From assembly GCA_016178155.1 (NCBI GenBank), contig JACOTZ010000471.1, positions 1 through 36,137 on the forward strand: a stretch of DNA of 36,137 nt. Direction: 5' to 3'. The stretch comes from Acidobacteriota bacterium (GTDB lineage Bacteria; Acidobacteriota; Terriglobia; Bryobacterales; Bryobacteraceae). Position 1 is the stretch's first letter, and each line of letters begins with the position of its first letter. Position numbers and translations under genes: made by a program. This document shows positions 26,492-34,909 of this stretch, piece after piece. The notes below the pieces were generated by a model, which saw only the letters and a program-made list of their open reading frames with translations, was not told the origin of the DNA and ran no database searches.

Positions 26492-27730
26492 TTAGACCGC
26501 GAACGTCCGGCCGCGATGCTGGCCGATCAGGATCTGGAACAGCCGGTGCGCAATCAGCTCATGCAGCGTCAACAGCTCTTTGTTGGCATTCGTCACGGCA
26601 TCGACATCGCGCGCGTCGGCGTTCGCGCCTCCGGCCTTGAGCGCCTCGGTGGCCGCTTGGATCACCGGATCGCTCAAAACCTCGCCCGCCATGTCCCACA
26701 GCGTGATGAAGCGGTCCACCGCGGTCGGGAAGCTCACGGCGAAGACACCATAGTTGCTGGTGGTGCGCGGCGGCTTGTAATCGAGGTTGAATGGCCCGTT
26801 GTAGCCGTGACTGCGGAGCAGCACCAGCACGTTCAACCAGTCCAGCGGATTCACCAGGCCTACGCCGATGTCGACGTCGTGTTTCAGACGGTAGCCGTCG
26901 TTGATGTCGAAATGAAACAGCTTGCCCGCGAGCAGGGCCCGCGCCAACGCGGCTCGCGGCGCCGCGCCCCACATCAGCTCGTGCAGGTACTCCGGATTCA
27001 GCCCGACCATCTCGGGATGCTCCAGCAGCCCGGAGAAGATGAAGGCAAGCATGGCATCGCTGGTCGGCAGCAGGATTTCGGCCTGCGGCTCGAACGGCTT
27101 CGCCTCCAGGCAGTGCTTCAGCGTAGGCCGGCCCTTCTTCCTCGCGATCTCGATGTCGGCGTCGCACGCCGCGTTCAGCCCCTCGGCGTACCACTTCAGC
27201 GTTTGCGTCTCCTCGATCGCGCCCTGCACGTAGTAGCCGAGGGAGCCTGGCCAGTAGACGGCGAACTGTGCCCCGAGCTCATGCCCGATCGCGACCGTGT
27301 TCCGCAGGCGCCAGGCCGCGTATTCACGCACCTGAGGCGCCTCCGCCGCCGGGCTGGCCGCGAACACCGGATGATGGAAGGTTTCGGTAGTGACCATCGA
27401 GCACTGCACGCCGTGCTTTTTCAGCGCCTGGCCGATGCGATTGACGATCTGTTCCTGCCGCTCCGTGCCGAGGTCCTTCGCCCCGATGACGTCGGTGTCG
27501 TGCGTGGTCCAGTGCCCGATCCCCAACTCGCCCCATTTCTCGATGACCTGCTCGAAGGTAACCGGACTGCGCGTGGGCGCGTGAAACAGAGCGTGCCCCT
27601 CGTACGCCCCGGCCCACTGCGGGCCCGACAGGAAATACTTGCGGCGCCTCTCGGGCGAATACTCTCCGCCGCACGCCTTCATCAGGCGCTCGATCAAGGA
27701 TTGCTGCTGCTCAACGGGAATGGGATTCAT
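26492..27730 (-). CDS. Xylose-isomerase family TIM-barrel sugar isomerase
   Basis: 412 aa. The core motif [18 protein letters not shown] corresponds to EPKPNEPRGDILLPT of xylose isomerases, with the metal-binding Glu. [19 protein letters not shown] holds the active-site His-Asp, [14 protein letters not shown] the next metal-binding strand, [18 protein letters not shown] the Asp cluster, and [10 protein letters not shown] the last metal ligand. These enzymes convert aldoses such as D-xylose to ketoses using two divalent metals. True xylA or an isomerase for another sugar (for example rhamnose-like) cannot be separated by eye. GGAG lies 5 nt before the ATG. No xylulokinase or sugar transporter is nearby, so its pathway is not shown by context. 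Confidence 0.85.
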   Translation of the reverse strand: MNPIPVEQQQSLIERLMKACGGEYSPERRRKYFLSGPQWAGAYEGHALFHAPTRSPVTFEQVIEKWGELGIGHWTTHDTDVIGAKDLGTERQEQIVNRIGQALKKHGVQCSMVTTETFHHPVFAASPAAEAPQVREYAAWRLRNTVAIGHELGAQFAVYWPGSLGYYVQGAIEETQTLKWYAEGLNAACDADIEIARKKGRPTLKHCLEAKPFEPQAEILLPTSDAMLAFIFSGLLEHPEMVGLNPEYLHELMWGAAPRAALARALLAGKLFHFDINDGYRLKHDVDIGVGLVNPLDWLNVLVLLRSHGYNGPFNLDYKPPRTTSNYGVFAVSFPTAVDRFITLWDMAGEVLSDPVIQAATEALKAGGANADARDVDAVTNANKELLTLHELIAHRLFQILIGQHRGRTFAV

Positions 27731-28061
27731 GTTATCTCCGAAGTGCCATCATACATGCGAACCACCTGATACGTTTACTGCATCCGCGAGCCGAGCCGGC
27801 GCGAGTCTCGGTCGAGGACTCCCGTCCGGGCGGGCACGTGGGCAGCGAAGTGCCTGGCAGACTGAAGGCCGCCGGCCGGACGCATTATCGTTTGCCGGAT
27901 CTTGCGATTCTGGCTGGCCGCGGGCCTCGTCGCCTGAAGGTTTGCATCTAGGGATCGTCCACCTCACGGGTCTCGACAATTCGTCCGATTCTGCAAGCTT
28001 GCGCGTTCCGGCGGCCGGCAGCGCGGAGTTCCGGCGCATCCGCTTGCTAGAATCTTCAGAA
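27731..28061. other. Divergent gap between the isomerase and acs genes
   Basis: 331 bases with no convincing gene. The acs reading frame stays open through it but lacks family residues. A 16-nt word, CGAGGACTCCCGTCCG, occurs here (27813-27828) and again at 25064-25079 before the radical SAM gene. TATGAT, 17 nt before the isomerase ATG on the minus strand, may be its -10. Confidence 0.4.
28048..28053 (+). promoter_or_regulatory. -10-like TAGAAT 8 nt before acs
   Basis: TAGAAT (5 of 6 matches to TATAAT) ends 8 nt before the acs ATG at 28062. No Shine-Dalgarno sequence lies in between, so the message may be leaderless. Confidence 0.4.
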
Positions 28062-30005
28062 ATGAAGGAAACCGTCACCGCCGCCTTGTACGCGCCCAGC
28101 GCGGACTTCGTCCGCCGCGCCCATGTCAAAGGACTCGATGAATGGCGTGTCCTTTTCGAGCGCGCCCAAAATGATCCCGAGGGTTTTTGGGGAGAGCTGG
28201 CGGACAAGGAGCTTTACTGGTTCGAAAAGTGGTCAAAGGTCTTGGACTGGTCGAATCCGCCTTTCGCCAAATGGTTCGCTGGCGCCAAGACGAACATTTC
28301 CTACAACTGTCTCGACCGTCACCTCGATGGTCCTCGCAAGAACAAGGCCGCCATTATCTGGGAAGGCGAGCCGGGCGACCAGCGCATTCTCACCTATCAG
28401 GATCTGCACCGTTTCGTCTGCCGCTTCGCCAACGTGCTCAAGAGCCGCGGGTTCAAAGCGGGCGACCGGGCCGTCATCTACATGCCGATGATTCCCGAGG
28501 CCGCTATCGCGATGCTGGCCTGCGCCCGTCTCGGCATCGTGCACAGCGTGGTCTTCGCGGGGTTTTCATCCGAGGCGCTTAAGGCGCGTATTCAGGACCT
28601 CGAGGCCGGCCTCGTCATCACCGCCGACGGCGGGTGGCGGCGCGGCAAGGAAGTAAAACTCAAGCTCACCGCGGATGAGGCGCTGGCCGAATGCCCTACG
28701 GTGCGCGATGTGATCGTCTACCGCCGCACCGGCTCGGAAATCCCGATGATGGACGGGCGAGACTATTGGTGGCATGAGCTCGACGATACGGTCGGCGATC
28801 ACTGCCCCGCCGAGGCGCTCGATTCCGAACACCCGCTCTACGTCCTCTATACTTCGGGCACCACCGGCAAACCCAAGGGCATCCTGCATACAACCGGCGG
28901 CTACCTGCTGCAGTGCACCATGACCATGAAATGGGTGTTCGACATCCGCGAAGAGGACGCCTACTGGTGCTCGGCGGACATTGGATGGGTCACCGGCCAC
29001 AGCTACATCGTTTACGGTCCCCTGTCGATTGGCGCTACCAGCGTGATGTATGAGGGCGCGCCCGACACGCCCCGGTTTGACCGCTGGTGGCGCATCATCG
29101 AGAAGTATCGGATTAACGTCTTCTACACCTCACCGACGGCGATTCGCGCGCTCATCCGCCAGGGCGATCACTGGCCGAACGAGCACGACCTGTCGAGCCT
29201 CCGGCTTCTCGGCTCCGTGGGCGAGCCCATTAACCCCGCGGCTTGGGAGTGGTATCACCGCGTCATCGGCAAGGGCCGGTGCCCGATTGTCGACACCTGG
29301 TGGCAGACGGAAACCGGGTCCATCATGATCGCGCCGATGCCTGGCGCCGTGCCGCTCAAGCCTGGCTCCGGCACGCTGCCCTTGCCCGGCATTGCCGCCG
29401 ATATCGTCGATATGCGCGGCCAGCCGGTCGCGGCCGACCGCGAGGGGTTTCTGGTCATCCGGCAGCCCTGGCCCAGCATGCTGCGCACGATCTGGGGCGA
29501 TCCCGGCCGTTTCAAGGAACAGTACTGGACGCGCTATCCGGGCGTCTATTTCACCGGCGATGCCGCCCGCCGCGACGCCGACGGCTACTTTTGGATTCTC
29601 GGCCGCGTGGATGACGTCATGAACGTCAGTGGGCACCGGCTCAGCACTATGGAGATCGAATCGGCGTTGGTCCGCCACCCCAAGGTGGCCGAGGCCGCGG
29701 TCGTCGGTAAGCCGCACGAGATCACGGGCCAGGCGGTTTGCTGCTTTGTCACGCTCAAGAAGGGCGACCACGACATCGACAGCCTTGCGCAGGAGCTGCG
29801 GCAGTGGGTCGCGCACGAGATCGGCGGCTTCGCTCGGCCCGAGGAGATCCGCTTCACCGACACGCTGCCCAAAACGCGCAGCGGCAAAATCATGCGGCGG
29901 CTGCTGCGCGAAATCGTGACTTCTCATTCGGTCACCGGTGACGTAACCACGCTTGAAGATTTGGGCGTGATCACCAAGCTCGCGGCCCAGCAGGAGGAGG
30001 AGTGA
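28062..30005 (+). CDS. acs: Acetyl-CoA synthetase (AMP-forming)
   Basis: Activates acetate with ATP and CoA to acetyl-CoA. From the ATG at 28062 the protein has 647 aa, the usual length; family similarity begins just after this start. [20 protein letters not shown] and SYNCLDRHL are the N-terminal Acs motifs, [20 protein letters not shown] the ATP-binding loop, [18 protein letters not shown] and [16 protein letters not shown] core adenylation motifs, [20 protein letters not shown] the hinge, and [15 protein letters not shown] holds the catalytic Lys, a known acetylation site in this family. A DinB-like gene follows 1 bp after the stop, so they form an operon. Confidence 0.97.
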   Translation: MKETVTAALYAPSADFVRRAHVKGLDEWRVLFERAQNDPEGFWGELADKELYWFEKWSKVLDWSNPPFAKWFAGAKTNISYNCLDRHLDGPRKNKAAIIWEGEPGDQRILTYQDLHRFVCRFANVLKSRGFKAGDRAVIYMPMIPEAAIAMLACARLGIVHSVVFAGFSSEALKARIQDLEAGLVITADGGWRRGKEVKLKLTADEALAECPTVRDVIVYRRTGSEIPMMDGRDYWWHELDDTVGDHCPAEALDSEHPLYVLYTSGTTGKPKGILHTTGGYLLQCTMTMKWVFDIREEDAYWCSADIGWVTGHSYIVYGPLSIGATSVMYEGAPDTPRFDRWWRIIEKYRINVFYTSPTAIRALIRQGDHWPNEHDLSSLRLLGSVGEPINPAAWEWYHRVIGKGRCPIVDTWWQTETGSIMIAPMPGAVPLKPGSGTLPLPGIAADIVDMRGQPVAADREGFLVIRQPWPSMLRTIWGDPGRFKEQYWTRYPGVYFTGDAARRDADGYFWILGRVDDVMNVSGHRLSTMEIESALVRHPKVAEAAVVGKPHEITGQAVCCFVTLKKGDHDIDSLAQELRQWVAHEIGGFARPEEIRFTDTLPKTRSGKIMRRLLREIVTSHSVTGDVTTLEDLGVITKLAAQQEEE

Positions 30006-30006
30006 C

Positions 30007-30519
30007 GTGCGATTTGATTCAGCTTTGGTTGAGGCGCATTTCCGTTTCAGCCAGTGGGCGGCGGCGAAGTTGCTCAAAGCCTGCCGCGCCCTTTCCACCG
30101 AGGAGCTGAGCCGCGATCTCGGCAGCTCCTTCGGCGGTGTGCTCGGCACGCTGGAGCATATCCTCCATGCCGATCGCATCTGGCTGGCGCGGGTGAGCGG
30201 GTACCCGGCCGCCCGCATCGGTCATACGGGCGAGTTCTCTTCTCTCGACGGCCTGGCGCAGGAGTGGCGGCGCGTAAACGAGGGCTGGATGGAGTGGGCC
30301 CGCGCGCGCACTGCCGCTGACCTCGAATCGATACTGTCTTACACCAACACCAAGGGAGAGCTCGGCCGCATGCCCGTTTACCTGATCGTGCTGCACGTGG
30401 TGAATCATGCCTCCTATCACCGCGGCCAGGTGGTCACCATGCTGCGGCAGCTCGGCAAACCTGCGCCGCAGACGGATTTGAGTATCTACTGGAACTCAAA
30501 GATGGCGGCGGGCGCCTGA
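30007..30519 (+). CDS. DinB-family four-helix protein
   Basis: 170 aa. The family folds as a four-helix bundle binding a divalent metal through three His residues; visible candidates are LEHILHADRIW near residue 50 and VVNHASYHRGQVVTMLRQLG near 135-155, the diagnostic DinB signature. Family members include thiol-dependent S-transferases and many of unknown role. The GTG start at 30007 follows AGGAGGAGG with good spacing, and lies 1 bp after the acs stop. Co-translation with acs is therefore likely, though no functional link to acetate is known. Confidence 0.9.
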   Translation: MRFDSALVEAHFRFSQWAAAKLLKACRALSTEELSRDLGSSFGGVLGTLEHILHADRIWLARVSGYPAARIGHTGEFSSLDGLAQEWRRVNEGWMEWARARTAADLESILSYTNTKGELGRMPVYLIVLHVVNHASYHRGQVVTMLRQLGKPAPQTDLSIYWNSKMAAGA

Positions 30520-30525
30520 GTCTGC

Positions 30526-30551
30526 CCGAGGTTGGTCACGACCGCTCTCAG
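30526..30551 (+). repeat. REP-like word after the DinB gene
   Basis: Begins CCGAGGTTGGTCACGACC, 7 bp after the DinB stop. It matches 20 of 24 positions of the reverse complement of 26468-26491, which abuts another gene's stop codon. Similar placement at gene ends suggests a small mobile or structural repeat. Confidence 0.45.
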
Positions 30552-30689
30552 ATGTGGCGGCCGCTGCATAGCGCCAGCAGCGCTCAGCCTTTAGCGTTCA
30601 GCTTGACAATTATCAGCCAGGCTGCGCGGCCGAGCCGGCAGCGCGCCGTCGCCGTGAAACGCATGCTGGCCGCGCTCGTTCAAGGCTCT

Positions 30690-30782
30690 CCAGAAACTCG
30701 CACTCCCTCTGTTGCGCGGAGACTGCGGCGCGAGCTTGTGGCTCGATGTAACCGCGCCCTGCCCGGCGGTTAGCCGCTGACC
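30690..30782 (+). repeat. Dispersed stem-loop repeat, copy near DinB (first of tandem pair)
   Basis: Begins CCAGAAACTCGCACTCC, contains GACTGCGGCGCGAG, and carries the hairpin AACCGC (30750-30755) / GCGGTT (30766-30771) followed by AGCCGCTGA. Apart from scattered substitutions it aligns without gaps to 18098-18189. Confidence 0.8.
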
Positions 30783-30787
30783 CCTCT

Positions 30788-30879
30788 CCAGAAACTGACG
30801 GCACGCTCGTGCGCGGCTAGAGGGTTCCAGTTTCTGGAATCTTTGGACCGCGGCCTGCCCCGCGGTTAGCGGCTGATCG
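30788..30879 (+). repeat. Dispersed stem-loop repeat, second tandem copy
   Basis: Begins CCAGAAACTGACGGCAC and ends with hairpin ACCGCGG (30847-30853) / CCGCGGT (30860-30866) followed by TAGCGGCTGA. Its centre differs from the first copy and contains GGTTCCAGTTTCTGGAA, which is itself self-complementary. It starts 5 bp after the first copy ends. Confidence 0.75.
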
Positions 30880-30915
30880 CTGGAAGCTCCCGTGCTCAAA
30901 CACTTCAAGCCTTCG

Positions 30916-31699
30916 CTATAGATAGATCGTTCCCTCGCAATAAAGCACTGCGCGGCCGGAGATCTTCACGCGTTCGCCGAGGTCTTCGCACAGCAACTCG
31001 CCGCCACGGTGCGATACCTGGTGAGCTAATAGGCTCTTCTTGTTGAGCCGCTCGGACCAGAAAGGGATGAGCGTGCAGTGCGCTGATCCAGTCACCGGAT
31101 CTTCGGCTATGCCGCGGCCAGGCGCGAAGAAGCGCGAGACAAAATCCACTGACCTACCCGGCGCCGTCACAATGAGCGCGTACATGTCCACTGCCCGGAG
31201 CAGCTCGATGTTCGGCTGCAGGTTCCGCACCGTGTCTTCATCGCCGAACACGGCCACATAATCGCGCGCCAGCCACAACTCGCCGGGCTCACCACCGAGA
31301 GCCTCGAGCAGGCCGCGGGGTGGGCTTTCAATGCGCTTTGGCGGGCCGCGAAGGAAAATCGAGGGAATACAGACCGGCCTCACGCGTCACGCGCAACTCG
31401 CCGCTGCGGGAGCAAAACCTGACCTCGCGGCGCTTTGGCTCCAGCCGCTCGAGAATAACGAAGGCAGAGGCGAGCGTCGCGTGCCCGCAAAGGTCCACTT
31501 CCACCGCCGGCGTGAACCAGCGCAGCTCGCGTAGGTCGCTGTTCCCCGTAAAGAAGGCGGTCTCCGACAGATTGTTCTCGGCAGCGATCGCCTGCAGCGT
31601 AGCATCGCCCAGCCAGTGATCGAGCGGGCACACGGCGGCCGGATTGCCGCCGAATACACGGGAGGTGAAAGCGTCCACCTGGTACAAGGGGATTCGCAT
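30916..31699 (-). pseudogene. PhzF-family isomerase gene with a frameshift
   Basis: PhzF-like proteins are isomerases/epimerases with a diaminopimelate-epimerase fold. The first part (31699 to about 31345) reads YQVDAFTSRVFGGNPAAVC, with NNLSETAFF holding the usual catalytic Glu and DLCGHATLASAFV. It then hits a stop at 31328. The same protein continues in the next frame: PPKRIESPPRGLLEALGGEP, SVDFVSRFFAPGRGIAEDPV and GSAHCTLIPFW, to the stop at 30916. One extra base near 31344-31348 explains the break. The joined product would be about 262 aa, close to family length. Either a recent pseudogene or a sequencing error. Confidence 0.85.
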
Positions 31700-31706
31700 C
31701 CCACCC

Positions 31707-31712
31707 AGTGTA
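31707..31712 (-). promoter_or_regulatory. -10-like TACACT 7 nt before the phzF-like gene
   Basis: On the minus strand TACACT is followed by 7 nt (GGGTGGG) and the ATG at 31699. The spacing is the same as before the radical SAM gene. Confidence 0.35.
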
Positions 31713-31823
31713 GCGATGACCGTTTCAGCCTGCGTTTTAATAAAGTCTGGAAAAGAACGGAGGTGAGCAACACACTGAGCCCGCCCAGAACGCGCGCAAT
31801 CGTCACGCCGGGGCAGGAATTTT

Positions 31824-32099
31824 CTACTGTACCTTCGCGCGTTGCCGCTCGCTATGGACCAGCTCTTCGAAGATGGCTAACACCTGTTTGCGATAGAAAT
31901 AGACCCGCCGCAGGTTCTCGCGGAAGCCCTCTTCATAGCGCGGGGCATGCAACCATTTCTGTATCAACGGCTTAGGCACATCGATATCGCGCCGCAGCGC
32001 CTCGAGCGAGTGGCCGCGCAGGAACAGGCCGTAAAACATTGCCGCCTCGCGTTGCGAGGCCAGCGGGTCGAAGTCCTCTTTGATGCCTGTATTGCGCAC
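31824..32099 (-). CDS. Small helical protein with possible helix-turn-helix, unknown function
   Basis: About 91 aa from a GTG at 32099; the open frame extends to a TTG at 32150 (108 aa). I prefer the later start because a good promoter (TTGCGA, 17 nt, TATACT; 32150-32122) overlaps the extended part. Neither start has a clear Shine-Dalgarno sequence. The sequence is helical and charged: FDPLASQREAAMFYGLFLRG, then HSLEALRRDIDVPKPLIQKW, which resembles a helix-turn-helix of the transposase/homeodomain type, then YEEGFRENLRRVYFYRKQVL. I do not recognise the family. It has no operon partner; both neighbours are separated by more than 120 bp. Confidence 0.65.
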   Translation of the reverse strand: MRNTGIKEDFDPLASQREAAMFYGLFLRGHSLEALRRDIDVPKPLIQKWLHAPRYEEGFRENLRRVYFYRKQVLAIFEELVHSERQRAKVQ

Positions 32100-32121
32100 G
32101 ACCAACTGCTTCGAAAACGCC

Positions 32122-32150
32122 AGTATAATCACGAGAAGGCGTTCTCGCAA
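32122..32150 (-). promoter_or_regulatory. Promoter for the small helical protein
   Basis: Minus-strand TTGCGA (32150-32145, 4 of 6) and TATACT (32127-32122, 5 of 6) with exactly 17 nt between them. Transcription would begin near 32115, 16 nt before the GTG at 32099. Confidence 0.5.
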
Positions 32151-32315
32151 GACCTATTTTCGCCATTGCGGGCCATTGCAAAATAAGTGCCAAACGCACC
32201 GGCGGCGGCATTATTGGTTCAGACGTTACGCCATCTGCTTGAGTTTCCAGGGTCGTGCCGCCGCGCGATGCAGCAGGCGGCCGGCGACACACTATACTGT
32301 GAGCGGGGGGAACCT

Positions 32316-32630
32316 GTGAAGAAAGTCATTCCTGTGATTCTGCTCATTACCGGGGCCGGCCTCGCCGAGCAGTTTACCGGCGCCGTGGTCGACGTCATGT
32401 GCAAGAACCGGGACCTGGCCAGCCATACCACGAAATGTGCGGTCGACTGCGCCAAGGGCGGTTATGGCCTGGTGCTCGCCGATGGCAAGTTCATCAAGTT
32501 CGACGAGACCGGAAACGCCAAGGCGCTTGCGGCGCTCAAGGCCGCGAGTAAAGACAAGGACCTGAAAGCGCGTGTGACCGGCTCAATGAAAGGCAACCTG
32601 CTCAAGGTGCAGTCCATCGAGATCCAGTAA
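32316..32630 (+). CDS. Small secreted Cys-containing protein
   Basis: 104 aa from a GTG at 32316 with a G-rich ribosome binding site (GGGGGG, 4-5 nt spacing). The N-terminus KKVIPVILLITGAGLA is a signal peptide with likely cleavage after residue 17. The mature part begins FTGAVVDVMCKNRD and has three cysteines (29, 41, 45; the last two as CAVDC), then GGYGLVLADGKFIKFDE and VTGSMKGNLLKVQSIEI. This layout (TGxVxDxMC, CxxxC, then a small OB-like beta region) recurs in small periplasmic proteins of Acidobacteriota. Function unknown; metal or heme binding is possible but not shown. TATACT lies 17 nt upstream of the start. Confidence 0.75.
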   Translation: MKKVIPVILLITGAGLAEQFTGAVVDVMCKNRDLASHTTKCAVDCAKGGYGLVLADGKFIKFDETGNAKALAALKAASKDKDLKARVTGSMKGNLLKVQSIEIQ

Positions 32631-32722
32631 TTTTCACGGCCATATCACAAACCCGTCCCCGTTGCGACGCGTTCTGGGCGCAAAGCGGCAGCGCGAGCCG
32701 GTTCAGCAGCCAAAGAAACCTT

Positions 32723-32810
32723 CTCAGAAACTGGTCGCATCGAGCCGCGGCTCGGAAAGCCACACGCTTCTGGATCTGAACCGCGGCCCGCTCCGCGGTT
32801 AGCGGCTTCT
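32723..32810 (+). repeat. Dispersed stem-loop repeat, third location
   Basis: Begins CTCAGAAACTGGTCGCA and ends with a perfect 8-bp hairpin AACCGCGG (32779-32786) / CCGCGGTT (32793-32800), then AGCGGCTTCT. It is followed by another CTCAGAAC start, so a partial second unit may follow, as at 18184. It occupies much of the 297-bp gap after the small secreted protein. Confidence 0.75.
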
Positions 32811-32927
32811 CAGAACCTCCCCAAGGTTCCCCTTGCAGCGGCGTCCGTAAGGTCCGTCCGGCGCCGCCGGAGCCGTGGGGAACGTCCGCATCCGCGGCGT
32901 TGGTCGCGCGACCGCGGCCGGCCCCCG

Positions 32928-33443
32928 TCAGCCGCCCTTCAGTTGCCGCTTTCTCAGTGCGAGCCAGTCGGCGAACGCCGGCGGGTTTTCTAGCCAGGTG
33001 AGCATCCAAAGCAGCATCTCTTCACGGCGAGCCTGCGCCTCGGGGGGCTGCCCTTGCCGCCGCAGCGACCATCGCGTATGGTCTTTTGCCGTGATCACGG
33101 CGTCCCGGCACTGGCGCGAGCGCATCGCGTCCGCCGCAGCCATGTACTCCGCCGCCAGGGCCAGCAGTGTACGCTCCAGGTCCGCAAAGTTCCCTTGCAC
33201 CACACCCTCCACCAGCGCAGCCAACGGCACGCCGGAGTCGCGCAGGAGGCGGCGCAGATAGCCCGCCGATATCGGCGCCAATTTCATCGCGATCTCGCTA
33301 AACTCGCACTCCCCGATTAGTGCCGGCCGGTGTTGAGCGAGCCACGAGGCGAGCCCGGCTTTCTTGCTGCCGCTCTTCGATCCTGCGAGCTGTTCCTGAC
33401 GCCGCAAATCCTCGCCGTTGCTCCGGCCGCCTGTCGTAGTCAC
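32928..33443 (-). CDS. Hypothetical helical protein coupled to mltG
   Basis: 171 aa, not recognised. Mostly helical and soluble, no signal peptide. Residues 46-75 (FSEIAMKLAPISAGYLRRLL, RDSGVPLAALVEGV) resemble a helix-turn-helix; then come NFADLERTLLALAAEYMAAA and a C-terminal MLLWMLTWLENPPAFADWLA. Its ATG overlaps the mltG stop as ATGA (33443-33440), so translation is coupled to mltG. Context suggests a ruvX-mltG-hypothetical transcript. The role is unknown; a DNA-binding regulator is one guess. The short tail RKRQLKGG is basic. Confidence 0.75.
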   Translation of the reverse strand: MTTTGGRSNGEDLRRQEQLAGSKSGSKKAGLASWLAQHRPALIGECEFSEIAMKLAPISAGYLRRLLRDSGVPLAALVEGVVQGNFADLERTLLALAAEYMAAADAMRSRQCRDAVITAKDHTRWSLRRQGQPPEAQARREEMLLWMLTWLENPPAFADWLALRKRQLKGG

Positions 33444-34438
33444 CTCGCCGGGTGGTTCACGCCCCAGCGGTAGGCGTTCACCGCTGTCCTGTGCTCGTCG
33501 ATGGTCTCGGAAAACACGTGCAGGCCCGAGCCGTCGCCCTTCGCGACGAAATACAAATACTTCGTGGCGGCCGGATTCAGGGCCGCCCGCAGTGACTGCA
33601 ATCCCGGGTTCGCGATCGGGCCGGGCGGCAGCCCCGCGTGCATGTAGGTGTTATAGCGATGCGGATTCTCCAGGTCCGAGCGATAGATTGTGCCCCGGTA
33701 GCGTCCCTCGAGCAGCGCCGCGTAGATCGCCGTGGGGTCGCAGTCGAGCTTCATCCCGATTCGGAGGCGGTTGACGAACACGGCCGCGACCAACGGCCGC
33801 TCCTCCGCAATCGCCGTCTCCTTCTCAACCAGCGACGCCAGCGTCGTGACCTCGTGCAGGTTCGTGCCCGGCGGCGCGTTCATCTCCGTCCAGGCGCGGC
33901 GGAACCGCTGCGTCATGTCCCGGCAGAGCTGCAGAGCGCTGGTCCTCCTCGTCAGCCGGTACACCGCGGGAAAGAGATAGCCCTCGAGTGACGGCGCCTG
34001 CGGAGCGATGTCTCGGATCAGCTCCGGACGGCTGGAGACCTGGAAAAAATCAGCGGCCTTCATCAGCCCCATCTGCTCGAGTGAGGCGGCGACCTCGAAC
34101 TGAGTGGCGCCCTCGGGCACCACCAACTGGTGATAGAAAATGTCGCCGCGCGCGATGCGGCGGAAAACCTCCGTCGTCGATGCCGGTCGATGGAAGCGGT
34201 ACTCGCCCGCCTGTAGCTTGGCGCGCGGGTTGAGCGCGCGCGCCGCCAGGAATGACCACCGCGAGCGGATCACGCCCTCATGCTCCAGCACCGAAGCCAT
34301 TGCGCGCGCCGAAGTCCCGGGCGGAATATCGATGAAGACTTCTTCCCGGAAGCCCTGGTACGGACTGGCCAGGAAGAACAGGAGCGCGCCACTCCCGAGG
34401 GTCGCCAGGACAACCGCGGCGATTACCAGGCGCCGCAT
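33440..34438 (-). CDS. mltG: Endolytic murein transglycosylase MltG (YceG-like)
   Basis: Inner-membrane lytic transglycosylase that cuts nascent glycan strands and sets their length. 332 aa from the ATG at 34438. A membrane anchor lies at residues 5-24 (VIAAVVLATLGSGALLFFLA), followed by a LysM-like subdomain (VFIDIPPGTSARAMASVLEH). LASLVEKETAIAEERPLVAA contains the catalytic Glu of the family, and LDCDPTAIYAL-type plus YNTYMHAGLPPGPIANPG are YceG signatures. The open frame extends upstream inside ruvX, but the signal anchor fixes the start. Start and ruvX stop overlap by 1 bp (TGATG). Confidence 0.95.
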   Translation of the reverse strand: MRRLVIAAVVLATLGSGALLFFLASPYQGFREEVFIDIPPGTSARAMASVLEHEGVIRSRWSFLAARALNPRAKLQAGEYRFHRPASTTEVFRRIARGDIFYHQLVVPEGATQFEVAASLEQMGLMKAADFFQVSSRPELIRDIAPQAPSLEGYLFPAVYRLTRRTSALQLCRDMTQRFRRAWTEMNAPPGTNLHEVTTLASLVEKETAIAEERPLVAAVFVNRLRIGMKLDCDPTAIYAALLEGRYRGTIYRSDLENPHRYNTYMHAGLPPGPIANPGLQSLRAALNPAATKYLYFVAKGDGSGLHVFSETIDEHRTAVNAYRWGVNHPAR

Positions 34439-34905
34439 CAGCCGTCGGTCTCCTCGCGGTCCCAGGCCAGCGCGTCCAGGTAGCTTTCGAGCAGCAGCAC
34501 CGCCGCCACCCGGTCGACCGCCTGCGAGCGTTTCTCGATGCTGATGCCGCTCTCGCGCAGCATGCGATTGGCCTGAACCGACGTGAGCCGTTCGTCCCAA
34601 AGGCGAACCGGGACCTCCAGATGCTCCGCCAGCCGCCGTGCGAACTCACGCACATATTCGGCTTGCCTGCCTTCTGCGCCGCTCATGTGCAATGGATGCC
34701 CCACCAGAACCAACCCGGCGCCGGAATCTGCCGCCACCTGGCCGATGCGCGCGAGATCGTCGCGCAACCGGGTGCGCTCGAGAGTCTTCAGTCCTTGCGC
34801 CGTGATTCCAAGCTCGTCGCTCACGGCCATTCCGATGCGTCGCTTTCCGACATCGAGTGCGAGAATTCTTCCGGCGGGGCGCTCGAGCGACTGCTCCACG
34901 TTCAT
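34438..34905 (-). CDS. ruvX: RuvX/YqgF putative Holliday junction resolvase
   Basis: RNase H-fold nuclease linked to Holliday junction resolution and 16S rRNA 5' processing. The 155 aa fit the family (about 140-150). ILALDVGKRRIGMAVSDELG (residues 14-33) holds the first catalytic Asp. LVLVGHPLHMSGAEGRQA is the GLP/GHPL motif, VPVRLWDERLTSVQANRML the WDERLTS motif with catalytic Glu, and QAVDRVAAVLLLESYLD holds the final Asp. It leads directly into mltG, a common pairing. TATACT lies only 4 nt before its ATG. Confidence 0.96.
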   Translation of the reverse strand: MNVEQSLERPAGRILALDVGKRRIGMAVSDELGITAQGLKTLERTRLRDDLARIGQVAADSGAGLVLVGHPLHMSGAEGRQAEYVREFARRLAEHLEVPVRLWDERLTSVQANRMLRESGISIEKRSQAVDRVAAVLLLESYLDALAWDREETDG

Positions 34906-34909
34906 TGCC

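Larger units (their letters stand above)
30520..30915. other. Intergenic region made largely of repeats
   Basis: 396 bases between the convergent DinB and phzF-like genes. It contains a short REP-like word just after the DinB stop (30526-30551), then two tandem copies of the stem-loop repeat (30690-30782 and 30788-30879). I see no gene here; open frames run through the repeats. Confidence 0.6.

Noticed and set aside
27639-28061. N-terminal extension of acetyl-CoA synthetase
   Set aside because: The frame is open upstream of 28062, but the normal 647-aa Acs length and N-terminal similarity begin at the ATG at 28062, and the extension overlaps the start of the divergent isomerase gene.
18157-32800. 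CRISPR array formed by the repeated stem-loops
   Set aside because: Copies are few, widely separated, diverged and without regular spacers, and no cas gene is present.
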